Shown here piece by piece: positions 1 through 7,765 of a stretch of 64,000 nt of DNA. The notes beneath the pieces were generated by a model, which saw nothing but the letters and a program-made list of their open reading frames with translations, did no database searches and was not told the origin of the DNA. The stretch spans positions 62,001-126,000 of the forward strand of contig JAWKJM010000008.1 of the NCBI GenBank assembly GCA_041393775.1, in the 5' to 3' direction. Position numbers and translations under genes: made by a program. Position 1 is the first letter of the stretch. The number at the start of each line of letters is the position of its first letter. Source of the DNA: JADKAV01 sp041393775 (GTDB lineage Bacteria; Actinomycetota; Actinomycetes; S36-B12; UBA10799).

Positions 1-342
1 CAGCGGGCGCTCCAGATCCACCCGTTGTGACAGCAGTCGGCTGGCCAGACGCTCCAGTTGCTCGGCCTTGCCAGGTTTGGGTACTGCGGTGTGCCGGACG
101 TGGAACTCGAGTTCGAAGTTGTCGTCGTCGACCCAGACCGGCTGTCCGATGTGCAGCGGCACCGACTGGATCTTCTGTCGGTAGCGAGGAACCTGATCGA
201 GTCGCGAGTCGAGGTACTCACAAAGTTGCTCATACGTCGGAGCGGGGCCCTCGAACACCATGAGCCCACCGATGTGCATGGGTTGACCGTCGCGTTCCAG
301 CAACAGAAAGGTGGTATCCAGCGGACTCAGGCGATCGGGCAT
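1..342 (-). CDS. Wax ester synthase/diacylglycerol acyltransferase (WS/DGAT), N-terminal part, cut by window edge
   Basis: The 114 visible codons read MPDRLSPLDTTFLLLERDG..., the usual opening of actinobacterial WS/DGAT enzymes, followed by MHIGGLMVFEG and VPRYRQKI, all typical of this family. These enzymes esterify acyl-CoA with diacylglycerol or fatty alcohols for storage lipid. The catalytic HHxxxDG motif would lie beyond the window edge, so activity cannot be judged. The ATG at 342 is preceded by a near-perfect Shine-Dalgarno (AAGGAGG, 4-5 bases away). Seen: sequence and start; known: family role; inferred: lipid storage function. Host chromosome, not part of the mobile element. Confidence 0.85.
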   Translation of the reverse strand, partial: MPDRLSPLDTTFLLLERDGQPMHIGGLMVFEGPAPTYEQLCEYLDSRLDQVPRYRQKIQSVPLHIGQPVWVDDDNFELEFHVRHTAVPKPGKAEQLERLASRLLSQRVDLERPL

Positions 343-415
343 CGAACCTCCTTGACTGCGCCCAGAGTAGTTCACGGGTGCGACTGGCCCGTCGCGAGCG
401 CCTCTGTCGGGTCAC

Positions 416-1342
416 TCAGGCGAGCGCGGCGGCGGAGACGACCTCGGGGTTCGTGTCGAGCCACTGAAGGATCGTGCCCGCGGTTATCTCGGGCTCCTGC
501 ATCTGCGGCACGTGGCCGGCCCCCTCGATGAGGTGGAAAGTCCATTCCGGTCGGCGGGCCGCCGTGGCATGCGCGGACCGGGCGGAGACGACACGGTCGC
601 GGCCGCCGTGGATCAGCAACACCGGCATCGAGAGGTCGCGCAGGCGTCGGACGTAATTGCGTCCCTGACTCATCAGCACTACCGACCGCGCGGCCTCCAC
701 CAGATGGCGGGCCGTGCCGCGGAACTGACGACGGACCTCGGCCTGCGCGATCGCGGCATCCCAGGCCTCGCGAGGAAGCCGGGCCGGGTCGACCGAGACG
801 ACCCGGAACATGCGCGCCACCTGGGCTTCTGTGGAGGCCAGTCGGGTCCACAGGCCGACGATCAGCGCGCCGACGCCCGGTGTCGAGAGCACGGCGAACT
901 CCAGGACCATACGCAGATCACCGACCATGAAGCCGGCTGCTGGCAAGGCCGGCGCAATCAGGACCACACCGGCGGCCGTCGAAGGTGCCGAGGTCGCCTG
1001 TACCACGCAGAGCAACCCGCCCATCGAATTGCCCATGAGCACCGCGGGGGAACCGGTCACTTCGGTGAGGAAACGGTGGATCACATGCTGGTTTGCGTGC
1101 ACGCTCGTGGATCGCCGACCCGCCTCGGTGAGCCCGTGCCCGGGCAGATCCAGCGCCACCACTCGACAACGGTCGGTCAGGTGCGGGGCGATCAGATCCC
1201 AGTTGAGTGCCGAGCCGCCGAGCCCATGGACGCACACGATCAGGGGGCCGTCGTCGGGTCCGCCGTAGTCGCGGTAGTGGGTGGGTCCGTCGATGTCGAC
1301 CCAGTGGGATGTGCCGGCTCGGGCGGTGGTGGAGACACTCAC
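416..1342 (-). CDS. Alpha/beta-hydrolase family protein
   Basis: 308 aa with a classic alpha/beta-hydrolase layout: oxyanion-side VHGLGGSALNW near residue 40, the nucleophile elbow GNSMGG (Ser about residue 106), an acid-bearing segment LLIHGGRDRVV and a C-terminal His in GAGHVPQ. The substrate cannot be told from sequence. It starts with GTG (MSVSTT...). It lies just downstream of trmB on the same strand (about 140 bases apart) and upstream of the WS/DGAT gene, so a lipid-related role is possible but unproven. Ordinary host gene. Confidence 0.88.
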   Translation of the reverse strand: MSVSTTARAGTSHWVDIDGPTHYRDYGGPDDGPLIVCVHGLGGSALNWDLIAPHLTDRCRVVALDLPGHGLTEAGRRSTSVHANQHVIHRFLTEVTGSPAVLMGNSMGGLLCVVQATSAPSTAAGVVLIAPALPAAGFMVGDLRMVLEFAVLSTPGVGALIVGLWTRLASTEAQVARMFRVVSVDPARLPREAWDAAIAQAEVRRQFRGTARHLVEAARSVVLMSQGRNYVRRLRDLSMPVLLIHGGRDRVVSARSAHATAARRPEWTFHLIEGAGHVPQMQEPEITAGTILQWLDTNPEVVSAAALA

Positions 1343-1484
1343 AGCACTAACCTACGCGGGCCGGAATCGCCACTCGCTGCCGGACCACCGCGCGAGATCG
1401 GCCCCGCTGTCAGTTGCGATCGGGGGGCCGTCGGGTGGTGGGGTGGTCCGGGTAGGCCCGTGCCGGCGTTGCGGCCCACGACGC

Positions 1485-2165
1485 TCATGTCGACGCGGCC
1501 CGGAGCACGTACAAGAGATCGATTGCATGGCGGCCCTCACGCTCGCCGGCGAGTTCGTACTTGGTCCTGGGCCGTGCCGTGATCCGGGCCCCGTCGTGGA
1601 CCTTCTCGAGCAGGGGTTCACCGGCGAGAACCTGTCGCATGGCGTCTGCGTACTCACGGTCGTCCGTGGCTAGGTGCAGCACTCCGCCGGTCTCCAGCGT
1701 CCGGACCACCGCATCGGCGAACTCCCTGCGTACCAGGCGCCGCTTGTTGTGTCGGGCTTTCGGCCACGGGTCGGGGAAGAAGACCAGGACCTCGCGCAGG
1801 CTGTCTTGAGCCGCGCGCCGGGTCAGGAAATCCAACGCGTCGGCGTGCAGGACGCGCAGGTTGGTCAGGCCCGTCCTCTGGATCAGGATCAGGGTGCGGG
1901 CGATTCCCTTGGTATGGACGTCCGCGGCGATATAGTCGCGGTCGGGGTTGGCCGCTGCCAGTTCGATGGCCGTGTCCCCGAGGCCGGACCCGATCTCCAG
2001 CGTCCGTGGTGCGACCCGACCGAACTCGTCGTCGAGGTCCAGCGGGTCGGAGGTCTGCGCGAGGTCGAGCCCGGGGCCTAGCGTTTCGAGGGCTTCGCGC
2101 TGATTGGGTGACAAGCGCCCGCGGCGGGCGTGGTAGCTGCGGATGGCTTCGACCACGGCGAACAC
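1485..2165 (-). CDS. trmB: tRNA (guanine-N7-)-methyltransferase TrmB
   Basis: 226 aa SAM-dependent methyltransferase that makes m7G46 in tRNA. Motifs seen: the SAM-binding EIGSGLGD loop, the TrmB signature FFPDPWPKARHNKRRLV, and the C-terminal TKYELAGEREGR segment. The open frame continues upstream through the divergent tRNA-His gene, so I chose the GTG at 2165 (MFAVVEAIRSYH), which keeps it clear of the tRNA and gives the usual family length. It is divergent from tRNA-His with about 46 bases between them, which must hold both promoters. Confidence 0.92.
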   Translation of the reverse strand: MFAVVEAIRSYHARRGRLSPNQREALETLGPGLDLAQTSDPLDLDDEFGRVAPRTLEIGSGLGDTAIELAAANPDRDYIAADVHTKGIARTLILIQRTGLTNLRVLHADALDFLTRRAAQDSLREVLVFFPDPWPKARHNKRRLVRREFADAVVRTLETGGVLHLATDDREYADAMRQVLAGEPLLEKVHDGARITARPRTKYELAGEREGRHAIDLLYVLRAAST

Positions 2166-2211
2166 GCTACCGCTAGACTTGGATCGGCCCCGCCGGTGCG
2201 GGTGCCTCCTT

Positions 2212-2288
2212 GGTGGGTGTAGCTCAGCTGGTAGAGCGCCGCGTTGTGGTCGCGGATGTCGCGGGTTCAAGTCCCGTCACTCACCCCA
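2212..2288 (+). tRNA. tRNA-His (anticodon GTG)
   Basis: Cloverleaf read by eye: 7-bp acceptor stem GTGGGTG/CACTCAC (one G-T pair), anticodon GTG at 2246-2248 in loop TTGTGGT, T-arm GCGGG-TTCAAGT-CCCGT, the histidine-specific extra G-1 at 2212 opposite C73 at 2285, and an encoded CCA at 2286-2288. The 3' end is the attachment site of the integrated element: the recombinase stop codon (2281-2283 on the minus strand) lies inside its acceptor stem. No terminator follows here; a hairpin with a T-run sits instead at 57276-57301, beyond the right end of the element. Confidence 0.97.
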
Positions 2289-3960
2289 AACGGGTCAGGT
2301 GTGAACTTGCGACCAAGGGGCCACCCTTGGTCGCGGTTCGCGCCTGGCCCATTTTCTTCGCCTCGGCGGCCCAGCTCAGGGCGTCGGCGTGGAGGCCGGA
2401 GAGGCTCAGTCCGTCATACGGGTTCCGGTAGCCGACGCGCACGTCGTTGTCCTCGTCGATGTAGATCGCCCTGAACAGTGCTTGGTTGCACAGTCGGCGG
2501 TTCGCGTCGTCGGCGTGCTCGTACAGGTCGGCTGCGTTGGACAGCAGTTTCAGCGAGTCGTCGAGGTTCGCCCGCGCGTCGGCATAGTGGCCGTGGTGAG
2601 CGGTGATCCGGTGCTCGATGGTCTCCAACGACGCGGTGATCCGGTCCTGCTCCTTCTTGAGCAGGTCGAGCGGGATGGCTCCGGCGTAGTGGGCTTGCAG
2701 CAACTTCTGCTGCTCGCCTTCGAGTTGGGTTCTCCGGGACGCGAGGTCGGCAAGTTCGGCGGCTCCTTCGGCCATCATCTCGTCGAACCGGGCATGGATC
2801 ATCGCCGAGACCGCCTGCGTCGTCTCGGGATCGAGCTGCACCTTGGCATAGAAGCGCTCGATGAGCCGTTCGACCTGCTCGATGAGCATCGCCTGCCGGG
2901 TGCAGTCGCCTCTGCCACCATGCCTGCTCGCGCACACGAAGTACGGGTAGATCGTGCCCTGGCTGCTCTTGGCGTTGCACACCAGTAGCCGCGAGCCGCA
3001 CTGGCCGCAGAACACCGTCCCCTTCAAGTAGTGCTCGTGGACTTGCGTTGCATCTGCTGCCGAGCGGTGCGTGCCGAGCACGGTCTGCACCTGGTCCCAC
3101 ACCTCGTTGGGGACGATGGCCTCGTGCGCTCCGGCATAGGTCACGCCCTGGTAGCGGACGCTGCCCTTGTAGTACGGGTTCGTCAGCATCCGATGCACCG
3201 ACGACTTCCCGATGGGTCGGGACGGTCGCCGCGGCGACGCCGCTGTCGTGAGCCCGCGCGCTACGAGCTCCTGGTGAAGCTGGCTCGTCGTCCAGTCGCC
3301 GGATGCGAACACCTGGAACGCCCACCGCACCAACGGGGCTCGCTCCTCGTCGATCTCGACGGTGCGTACTTCCCGCCCGAACTCGTCGCGCACGCCGACG
3401 TTGCGGTAGCCGATGGGTGCCTTCGTCACGGTGCCGCCCTGCGCGGCCTTCTGCGACAGACCCTTGACGACCTCGGTGGCGAGGTTGCGGGAGTAGAACT
3501 CCGCGATCGAGGACATGATGCCGTGCAGCAGCATCCCGGACGGGGTCTCGTCGATGTTCTCCGTGGCCGACACCAGCGTGACGCCGGCGTCCTTGAGGGC
3601 GAGGTGGATGGTCACGTCGTCGGCTCGGTTGCGGGCGAGCCGGTCGACCTTGTGGACGATGCAGTAGTTCGTCTTGTGCTTCGCGACGTACTGGATCATC
3701 CGCATCAGTTCGGGCCGGTCGGCCTTGCGCGCGGACTCGCCCGCGTCGACGAACTCCTCGATGATCGTTGCTCCGAGCTGGTCGGCCTTGCGCTGGTTCG
3801 CCTCGCGCTGGGCCGGGATCGAGAAGCCCTCCGCCTGGCCGCCCTTCTCCGCCTGCTCCTTCGTGGAGACCCGTAGGTAGGAGACGGCGAATGATCCGGG
3901 GAACGGGGTGGGCGCTACGAGGCTGTCTATCGCGGTTCGGTCCGCGTCGATGATCGTCAT
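2281..3960 (-). CDS. Large serine recombinase (integrase of the element)
   Basis: 559 aa. Resolvase-type catalytic domain at the N terminus, with the nucleophile Ser about residue 32 in YLRVSTKEQ and the conserved KVDRLARNRAD around residue 105. A recombinase domain follows, then a zinc-ribbon (FCGQCGSRLLVC ... YFVCASRHGGRGDC) and a coiled-coil region (about 385-470). Such enzymes integrate and excise phages and ICEs at short att cores. The stop codon is formed by bases of the tRNA-His acceptor stem. After excision the frame would continue through the att core into the HTH ORF at 57135-56806, giving a longer protein (see findings). Tyrosine integrases are more usual at tRNA genes, so a serine enzyme here is notable. 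Confidence 0.95.
   Translation of the reverse strand: MTIIDADRTAIDSLVAPTPFPGSFAVSYLRVSTKEQAEKGGQAEGFSIPAQREANQRKADQLGATIIEEFVDAGESARKADRPELMRMIQYVAKHKTNYCIVHKVDRLARNRADDVTIHLALKDAGVTLVSATENIDETPSGMLLHGIMSSIAEFYSRNLATEVVKGLSQKAAQGGTVTKAPIGYRNVGVRDEFGREVRTVEIDEERAPLVRWAFQVFASGDWTTSQLHQELVARGLTTAASPRRPSRPIGKSSVHRMLTNPYYKGSVRYQGVTYAGAHEAIVPNEVWDQVQTVLGTHRSAADATQVHEHYLKGTVFCGQCGSRLLVCNAKSSQGTIYPYFVCASRHGGRGDCTRQAMLIEQVERLIERFYAKVQLDPETTQAVSAMIHARFDEMMAEGAAELADLASRRTQLEGEQQKLLQAHYAGAIPLDLLKKEQDRITASLETIEHRITAHHGHYADARANLDDSLKLLSNAADLYEHADDANRRLCNQALFRAIYIDEDNDVRVGYRNPYDGLSLSGLHADALSWAAEAKKMGQARTATKGGPLVASSHLTRLG
2282..2288. other. attL core (CACCCCA) in the tRNA-His 3' end
   Basis: This heptamer covers the last acceptor-stem bases, C73 and the encoded CCA of tRNA-His. 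The same heptamer at 57263-57269 is followed by an intrinsic terminator that would fit directly behind tRNA-His in the empty site. Flanking sequence differs on both sides, as expected for attL versus attR of a serine integrase. Confidence 0.65.
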
Positions 3961-4136
3961 GGCTCTTCTCCACAGTCACTGGTCCTGCCGACGCGGACTT
4001 GTGAGAGCGGATGTTGATCGTGAGAAGAGCCCGAAGGCTGTAGGACTAGGCCGAGTCGGCCACGTTTACTTTGCCTCGCCGTGGCGGCGAAGCGCTAGGA
4101 CCACAACATCCGCCATCCGCGACGGATGCCTCCATT

Positions 4137-4343
4137 CTACGACGACGCGCTCGCGGAGGCACGAGGGCGCTTCGGTCGCGTCGATCCCTCCGAACGGCAC
4201 GCTCCCGACTGTTGGAGCGCCAGGCGGATCAGCAGCTCGCAGAGCTTGTCCAGGTCGGGCGGCTCGTGGAACTCGGCGCGGATCGTCAGCTCGCGCTCGC
4301 TCTGTTGACGCTGCCCGGTCTTCCGTTCATAGCGGCGCGCCAC
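4137..4343 (-). CDS. Small basic protein next to the recombinase
   Basis: 68 aa, GTG start (MARRYERKTGQRQQSERE...), overlapping the preceding gene by a few bases or nearly so. The middle part ELTIRAEFHEPPDLDKLCELLIRLALQQSG reads like a genuine short domain, and similar short proteins sit beside serine recombinases of actinobacterial elements. It could be an accessory or excision factor, but nothing in the sequence proves this. The C-terminal tail (RPKRPRASASASS) is low-complexity. About 176 bases separate it from the recombinase start, enough for a separate promoter. Confidence 0.6.
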   Translation of the reverse strand: MARRYERKTGQRQQSERELTIRAEFHEPPDLDKLCELLIRLALQQSGACRSEGSTRPKRPRASASASS

Positions 4344-4346
4344 GAT

Positions 4347-4910
4347 TCACACCTCGCCCGTCTCCGGGTCGATGCCCGCGAAGAAGGCATCCTCTGCTTC
4401 CTGGCGCGCATCCACCATGTCGATCACGAACCGAACGAAGTCTTCGTCGCGATCCGTGATCGGTGAGTCCTCGATGGGCTGAGTGGGGTCTTCACCGGGC
4501 CAGCTCGTCTGGCGAGTCGGGCGGTCTCGGTCGAGCCGCGTACCGCAGGCCGACACCCAATCACGAAGGCGGGCACGGGCATCGGCGAAGTCGCGGTGCC
4601 AGCCGAGCGGTGCCGACCCATTCTGCTCGGGGTCGTATGCGCACAGCCAGTGCAGGTGCAGCGCCGACAGTTCCCAGAGGAGCTCGGGGTGACGGTGCCA
4701 GTAGGGCGGAACGACGCTGGCCGGAAGTCCGTAGGTGTGGCGAAGCCAGTCCACCCAACGGTTCAGTTCGAGCAACTCGGCTTCGAGATCGTTGGCGGTC
4801 AGCAGATTCCAGTTGACCGGATGCGGCGGCTCGGGCACGTCGAAACGCGGGGACGCGAGACCTGCCTCGGGTGGCATGTCGTCGTGCTCAGGGTGGAACT
4901 GATCGCTCAT
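4347..4910 (-). CDS. Conserved element protein, possibly DUF4913-like
   Basis: 187 aa. The core (LELNRWVDWLRHTYGL ... PYWHRHPELLWELSALHLHW ... WHRDFADARARLRDW) is rich in aromatic residues and resembles the DUF4913-type proteins carried by actinobacterial conjugative elements; the function of that family is unknown. The frame is open much farther upstream but that part is antisense-like sequence over ssb, so I chose ATG 4910 (MSDQFHPEHDD), 11 bases after the ssb stop. It is co-transcribed with ssb and the small protein at 4137. Confidence 0.65.
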   Translation of the reverse strand: MSDQFHPEHDDMPPEAGLASPRFDVPEPPHPVNWNLLTANDLEAELLELNRWVDWLRHTYGLPASVVPPYWHRHPELLWELSALHLHWLCAYDPEQNGSAPLGWHRDFADARARLRDWVSACGTRLDRDRPTRQTSWPGEDPTQPIEDSPITDRDEDFVRFVIDMVDARQEAEDAFFAGIDPETGEV

Positions 4911-4921
4911 GGCGGGATCGC

Positions 4922-5359
4922 TCACATTCCGATGGCAGCCGCGGTGGACGGCGCGGCCTGCTGAGGTCCGGTGAACGCCGCGGCGTCTCGGCCGGAAGTG
5001 CGTTCGCTGCGATCCACCTCGTAGCGGGTGCGGGCGAGGTCGTGTCCGATGCGCGTCGCGATGAACTCCTCGCCCTCGTACCGCTGGCCGTTGCGCTCGT
5101 AGGAGTAGTCGCGCACCCGTCCGTCGGCGATGATGTTGTCGCCCTTGGCGAGCCGCTCGGCTCCCTGCTCGGCAGCACCGCGATACGCAATGAGGTCGTG
5201 GAACGTCGTCTCCAGTTGCGTGAAGGAGTTGTCGGGCTCCTTGCGGTAATGCTCGATGCCGACCTTCATGTAGAGCCGTGCGTCGCCGCGGTCGGTGTAG
5301 CTGAGCTGCGGGTCCGAGGCGACAAAGCCGGAGATGGACTGGTGGGTACGAATGGCCAT
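4922..5359 (-). CDS. ssb: Single-stranded DNA-binding protein
   Basis: 145 aa OB-fold SSB: FVASDPQLSYTDRGDARLYMKVGIEHY, ETTFHDLIAYRGAAEQ and KGDNIIADGRVRDYSYERNGQRYEGEEFIA are the family blocks. The acidic PF tip of housekeeping SSBs is missing; the tail ends AAPSTAAAIGM, so it is an element-borne SSB that probably covers transferred single strands rather than replacing the host protein. Strong Shine-Dalgarno (AGGAGG) 8 bases before ATG 5359. A recurring leader motif lies about 55 bases upstream. Confidence 0.9.
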   Translation of the reverse strand: MAIRTHQSISGFVASDPQLSYTDRGDARLYMKVGIEHYRKEPDNSFTQLETTFHDLIAYRGAAEQGAERLAKGDNIIADGRVRDYSYERNGQRYEGEEFIATRIGHDLARTRYEVDRSERTSGRDAAAFTGPQQAAPSTAAAIGM

Positions 5360-5410
5360 GATGGCGTCCTCCTGAACTCGGGCGACCAGCCGTGTGTGGC
5401 CGCTGTGTCA

Positions 5411-5421
5411 GGCAGGTGCGC
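5411..5421 (-). promoter_or_regulatory. Leader motif copy A (upstream of ssb)
   Basis: In transcript sense GCGCACCTGCC, in the 82-base gap between the VirD4-like gene and ssb. It could pair imperfectly with the ssb Shine-Dalgarno region (CCT and CTGA blocks against TCAGGAGG). In one frame it encodes a short R-T-C peptide starting at a GTG. Same motif as at 10099, 14501, 15857, 24364, 26306, 29527 and 45816. Confidence 0.5.
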
Positions 5422-5441
5422 TTCGGCACCCAGACGCAGCG

Positions 5442-7220
5442 TCAGGTGACGGGGCGGTGGCGCAGCAGTGTTTCGAGTTCGTCGCGGTCGCTGCGGAGTT
5501 GCGCGGCATCGGGGCGAGTCGGCCAGGCGCGGAGGTCGGTGACGATGGGCGGCGCGGAGCGCAGCATCGCAATGCCGGTGCCGAATGGCAGGGTGCGGAT
5601 GCGGTCTGGCGGCAGGATCGGGACGCGGCGGATGGAGCGCTGGTTGGAGCGGGTGCCGTGGTCGCCGAGGGTCACGCTGTCGGTGTATTCGTCTCGCTCG
5701 CCGATGAGGGTGGAGAGGTCTTGGAGGTCGCGGCTGTTCGATGCGCCGCCGAGGATGATCTTGACGATGCTGGCGTCCCAGATCGCGCCGGCCTGGTGTT
5801 CGCTCCATCGGTCGCGTGCTTGGGCGAGGGACTGCAAGACCGGCATGGTCGTGATCCCGGTGCCGCCGCCTTCGGCCATGAGCGTCGGCAAGGATGGCAG
5901 CGGGGCGAGGTTCCCGATCTCGTCGAGCGCGAGCAGCAGCGGTGGGTCTAGCCGCGCTCCGGGTGAGCGGGCAGCGAGTCGGCGGGCGGTTTCGATGAGG
6001 TCTTCGACGAACGCTGCGACCAGCGATGCGGAGGCTCCGGCTCCGGCTCCGGTGGCGAGGAGGTAGAGGGTGCCTTGTTCGGTGAGGAAGGTCTCGGGGT
6101 CGAAGTGCTCGTGCGGGCCTGGCGTGACGGCATCGAGCACGCGCGGGTCGGCCAGTGCGGCCAGTGCGAGGGAGACGCCTTGCCAGATGCTGTCGCGGGT
6201 CTTGGGGTCGGCGTCGATCATCGCGGCCAGGGAGTCGTCCCAGCCCATCGCCGCGTTCGGGTGTGAGTTGAGGATGGCGACGGCTTCGGACGCGGCGCTG
6301 GGGTCGAGGGTCCATCTGAACAGCTCGGCTGGCTGGCGGCCGTCGAGCGCGGCGGCATGCAGCAGGCTTTGGAGTGCGGTGCGGGTTTTGCCTTCCCAGA
6401 ACCCGCCGGACTCGACCCCTCCGGCGCTGAGTCCTGTGGCGGCTGCGAGGCCGTTAGCGCGGATCATCGCGGTCAGCGGATCGTCACAGCCGCGAATGGG
6501 CGACCAGCGCAGCCCGGCGGGGATGCCTTCGGCGAGGTGTTGCGGGTCGAACACCGCGACCGGTCCGCCCCTGCGGCGTCGGGCGCGGAGGGTCGCGGTG
6601 AGGTTGTCGGGCCTGGTGCTGGTGGTGACGACCGCTCCGGGTGCGTCGAGGATCGCGTTGATGACGACATGTAGGCCCTTGCCTGAGCGGGGTGGGCCGA
6701 TCAGCAGGATCGAGTCTTCGACAGATGCCCAGACCTCCGTCCCGCGACTGGCACCGAGGAGGTAGCCGACATCCTGCGGGGCTGGTGATTCCAAGGAGGG
6801 GCGCAGTGTGGCCGCGCGGTGCAGCAGTGCCTTCGCGGATGCTGCGGTCTTGACTTCATGGCTGGTCGCGATCCCGGCAAGGCGGTGCGGGTCGGTCTCG
6901 GTCTTCCGCGTGTGGCGGCGCAGCACGATCCACACCCAGACGATCCCGGTGGCGAGTCCGCCGAGCAGTGCCGCGCTGACGAGCCAGTAGGCGACCGGGT
7001 TGAGACCGTCGGCACCGAGCGCGGTTGCCGGGTCGCCGGGGTTGAACAGCACGGCGAGTCCCGCCGCTGCGCCGGCGTCTGGCTGGGGTGTGCCGGTGAG
7101 GAACGCGGCGACACTGCCACCGGCGCGGAGAACGAGGGCGATCCCGAACATGCCGATCAGCCCAATGAGGGCGGCATTGGTGAGTTCGTCGCCCATGCCC
7201 CCGGCCTGCCGCTGGTTCAT
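5442..7220 (-). CDS. VirD4/TraG-like type IV coupling protein
   Basis: 592 aa membrane ATPase that links the relaxosome to the transfer channel. Two or three N-terminal membrane segments (about 12-40 and 75-100) are followed by the P-loop LLIGPPRSGKG near residue 175 and a Walker B-type stretch LLLALDEIGNLAPLPSLPTLMAEGGGTGI, which is diagnostic of TraG/VirD4. ATG start overlaps the stop of the upstream gene (ATGA). It is the last large gene of the transfer block before ssb. Confidence 0.92.
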   Translation of the reverse strand: MNQRQAGGMGDELTNAALIGLIGMFGIALVLRAGGSVAAFLTGTPQPDAGAAAGLAVLFNPGDPATALGADGLNPVAYWLVSAALLGGLATGIVWVWIVLRRHTRKTETDPHRLAGIATSHEVKTAASAKALLHRAATLRPSLESPAPQDVGYLLGASRGTEVWASVEDSILLIGPPRSGKGLHVVINAILDAPGAVVTTSTRPDNLTATLRARRRRGGPVAVFDPQHLAEGIPAGLRWSPIRGCDDPLTAMIRANGLAAATGLSAGGVESGGFWEGKTRTALQSLLHAAALDGRQPAELFRWTLDPSAASEAVAILNSHPNAAMGWDDSLAAMIDADPKTRDSIWQGVSLALAALADPRVLDAVTPGPHEHFDPETFLTEQGTLYLLATGAGAGASASLVAAFVEDLIETARRLAARSPGARLDPPLLLALDEIGNLAPLPSLPTLMAEGGGTGITTMPVLQSLAQARDRWSEHQAGAIWDASIVKIILGGASNSRDLQDLSTLIGERDEYTDSVTLGDHGTRSNQRSIRRVPILPPDRIRTLPFGTGIAMLRSAPPIVTDLRAWPTRPDAAQLRSDRDELETLLRHRPVT

Positions 7221-7765
7221 GTCAGCCGCCGCACCGCGAGCGTGCCCGAGATGCGCCCGAACAGGATCACCTCGTGTGTGCCGTCGGGTAGGTCGTCGAG
7301 GTCGATGAGCGTCCGGGCTTCGCCGGTCCCGGTAGCGTCGGTGTGGGAGACGATCGTCGCGACAGCGACATCCTCGCCAGGCACGAACCCGCCCGCGGTG
7401 ACCTCAGCCAAGCGCGGCACCCGTCGGGCGTGGCGACTTCGACGAGTTTCCGGCGCAGGGGTCTCGGACGGTGCGACTGCGCGTCGGGGTTTGCGGGTGC
7501 GGAGGATGTCGGTGAAGACGCTGCCGTCGTTCTCGCGCACCTCGACTCGGACTGCGATGGTGCGGTCGTTGGTGATGGCATCCATGAGCGGCCCGAACGT
7601 CGCGCGCGTCCAGTCGCCCGCGTCCGGCGACGCGAACGGTGTTCCATCGACCGTGGCGGTGAGGGTGCCGTCTGCAGCGACGGTGACGAGGACGTGCGGC
7701 AGCTCGACGGGAGCCGTGGCATCGTCTTCGTTCGGGGTGGATCGGCGCGGGCCGGTGAGGTTCAT
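7217..7765 (-). CDS. Conserved transfer-module protein, unknown function
   Basis: 182 aa, no membrane segments. N-terminal part VELPHVLVTVAADGTLTATVDGTPF followed by a charged linker with many Arg/Pro/Glu, then a beta-rich C-terminal part ending GRISGTLAVRRLT. I do not recognise a domain. It is locked between VirB4-like and VirD4-like genes with ATGA overlaps at both ends, so it is translated with them and probably serves the transfer machinery. Start chosen at ATG 7765, the overlap position; the frame is open further upstream only as a shadow of the neighbour. Confidence 0.75.
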   Translation of the reverse strand: MNLTGPRRSTPNEDDATAPVELPHVLVTVAADGTLTATVDGTPFASPDAGDWTRATFGPLMDAITNDRTIAVRVEVRENDGSVFTDILRTRKPRRAVAPSETPAPETRRSRHARRVPRLAEVTAGGFVPGEDVAVATIVSHTDATGTGEARTLIDLDDLPDGTHEVILFGRISGTLAVRRLT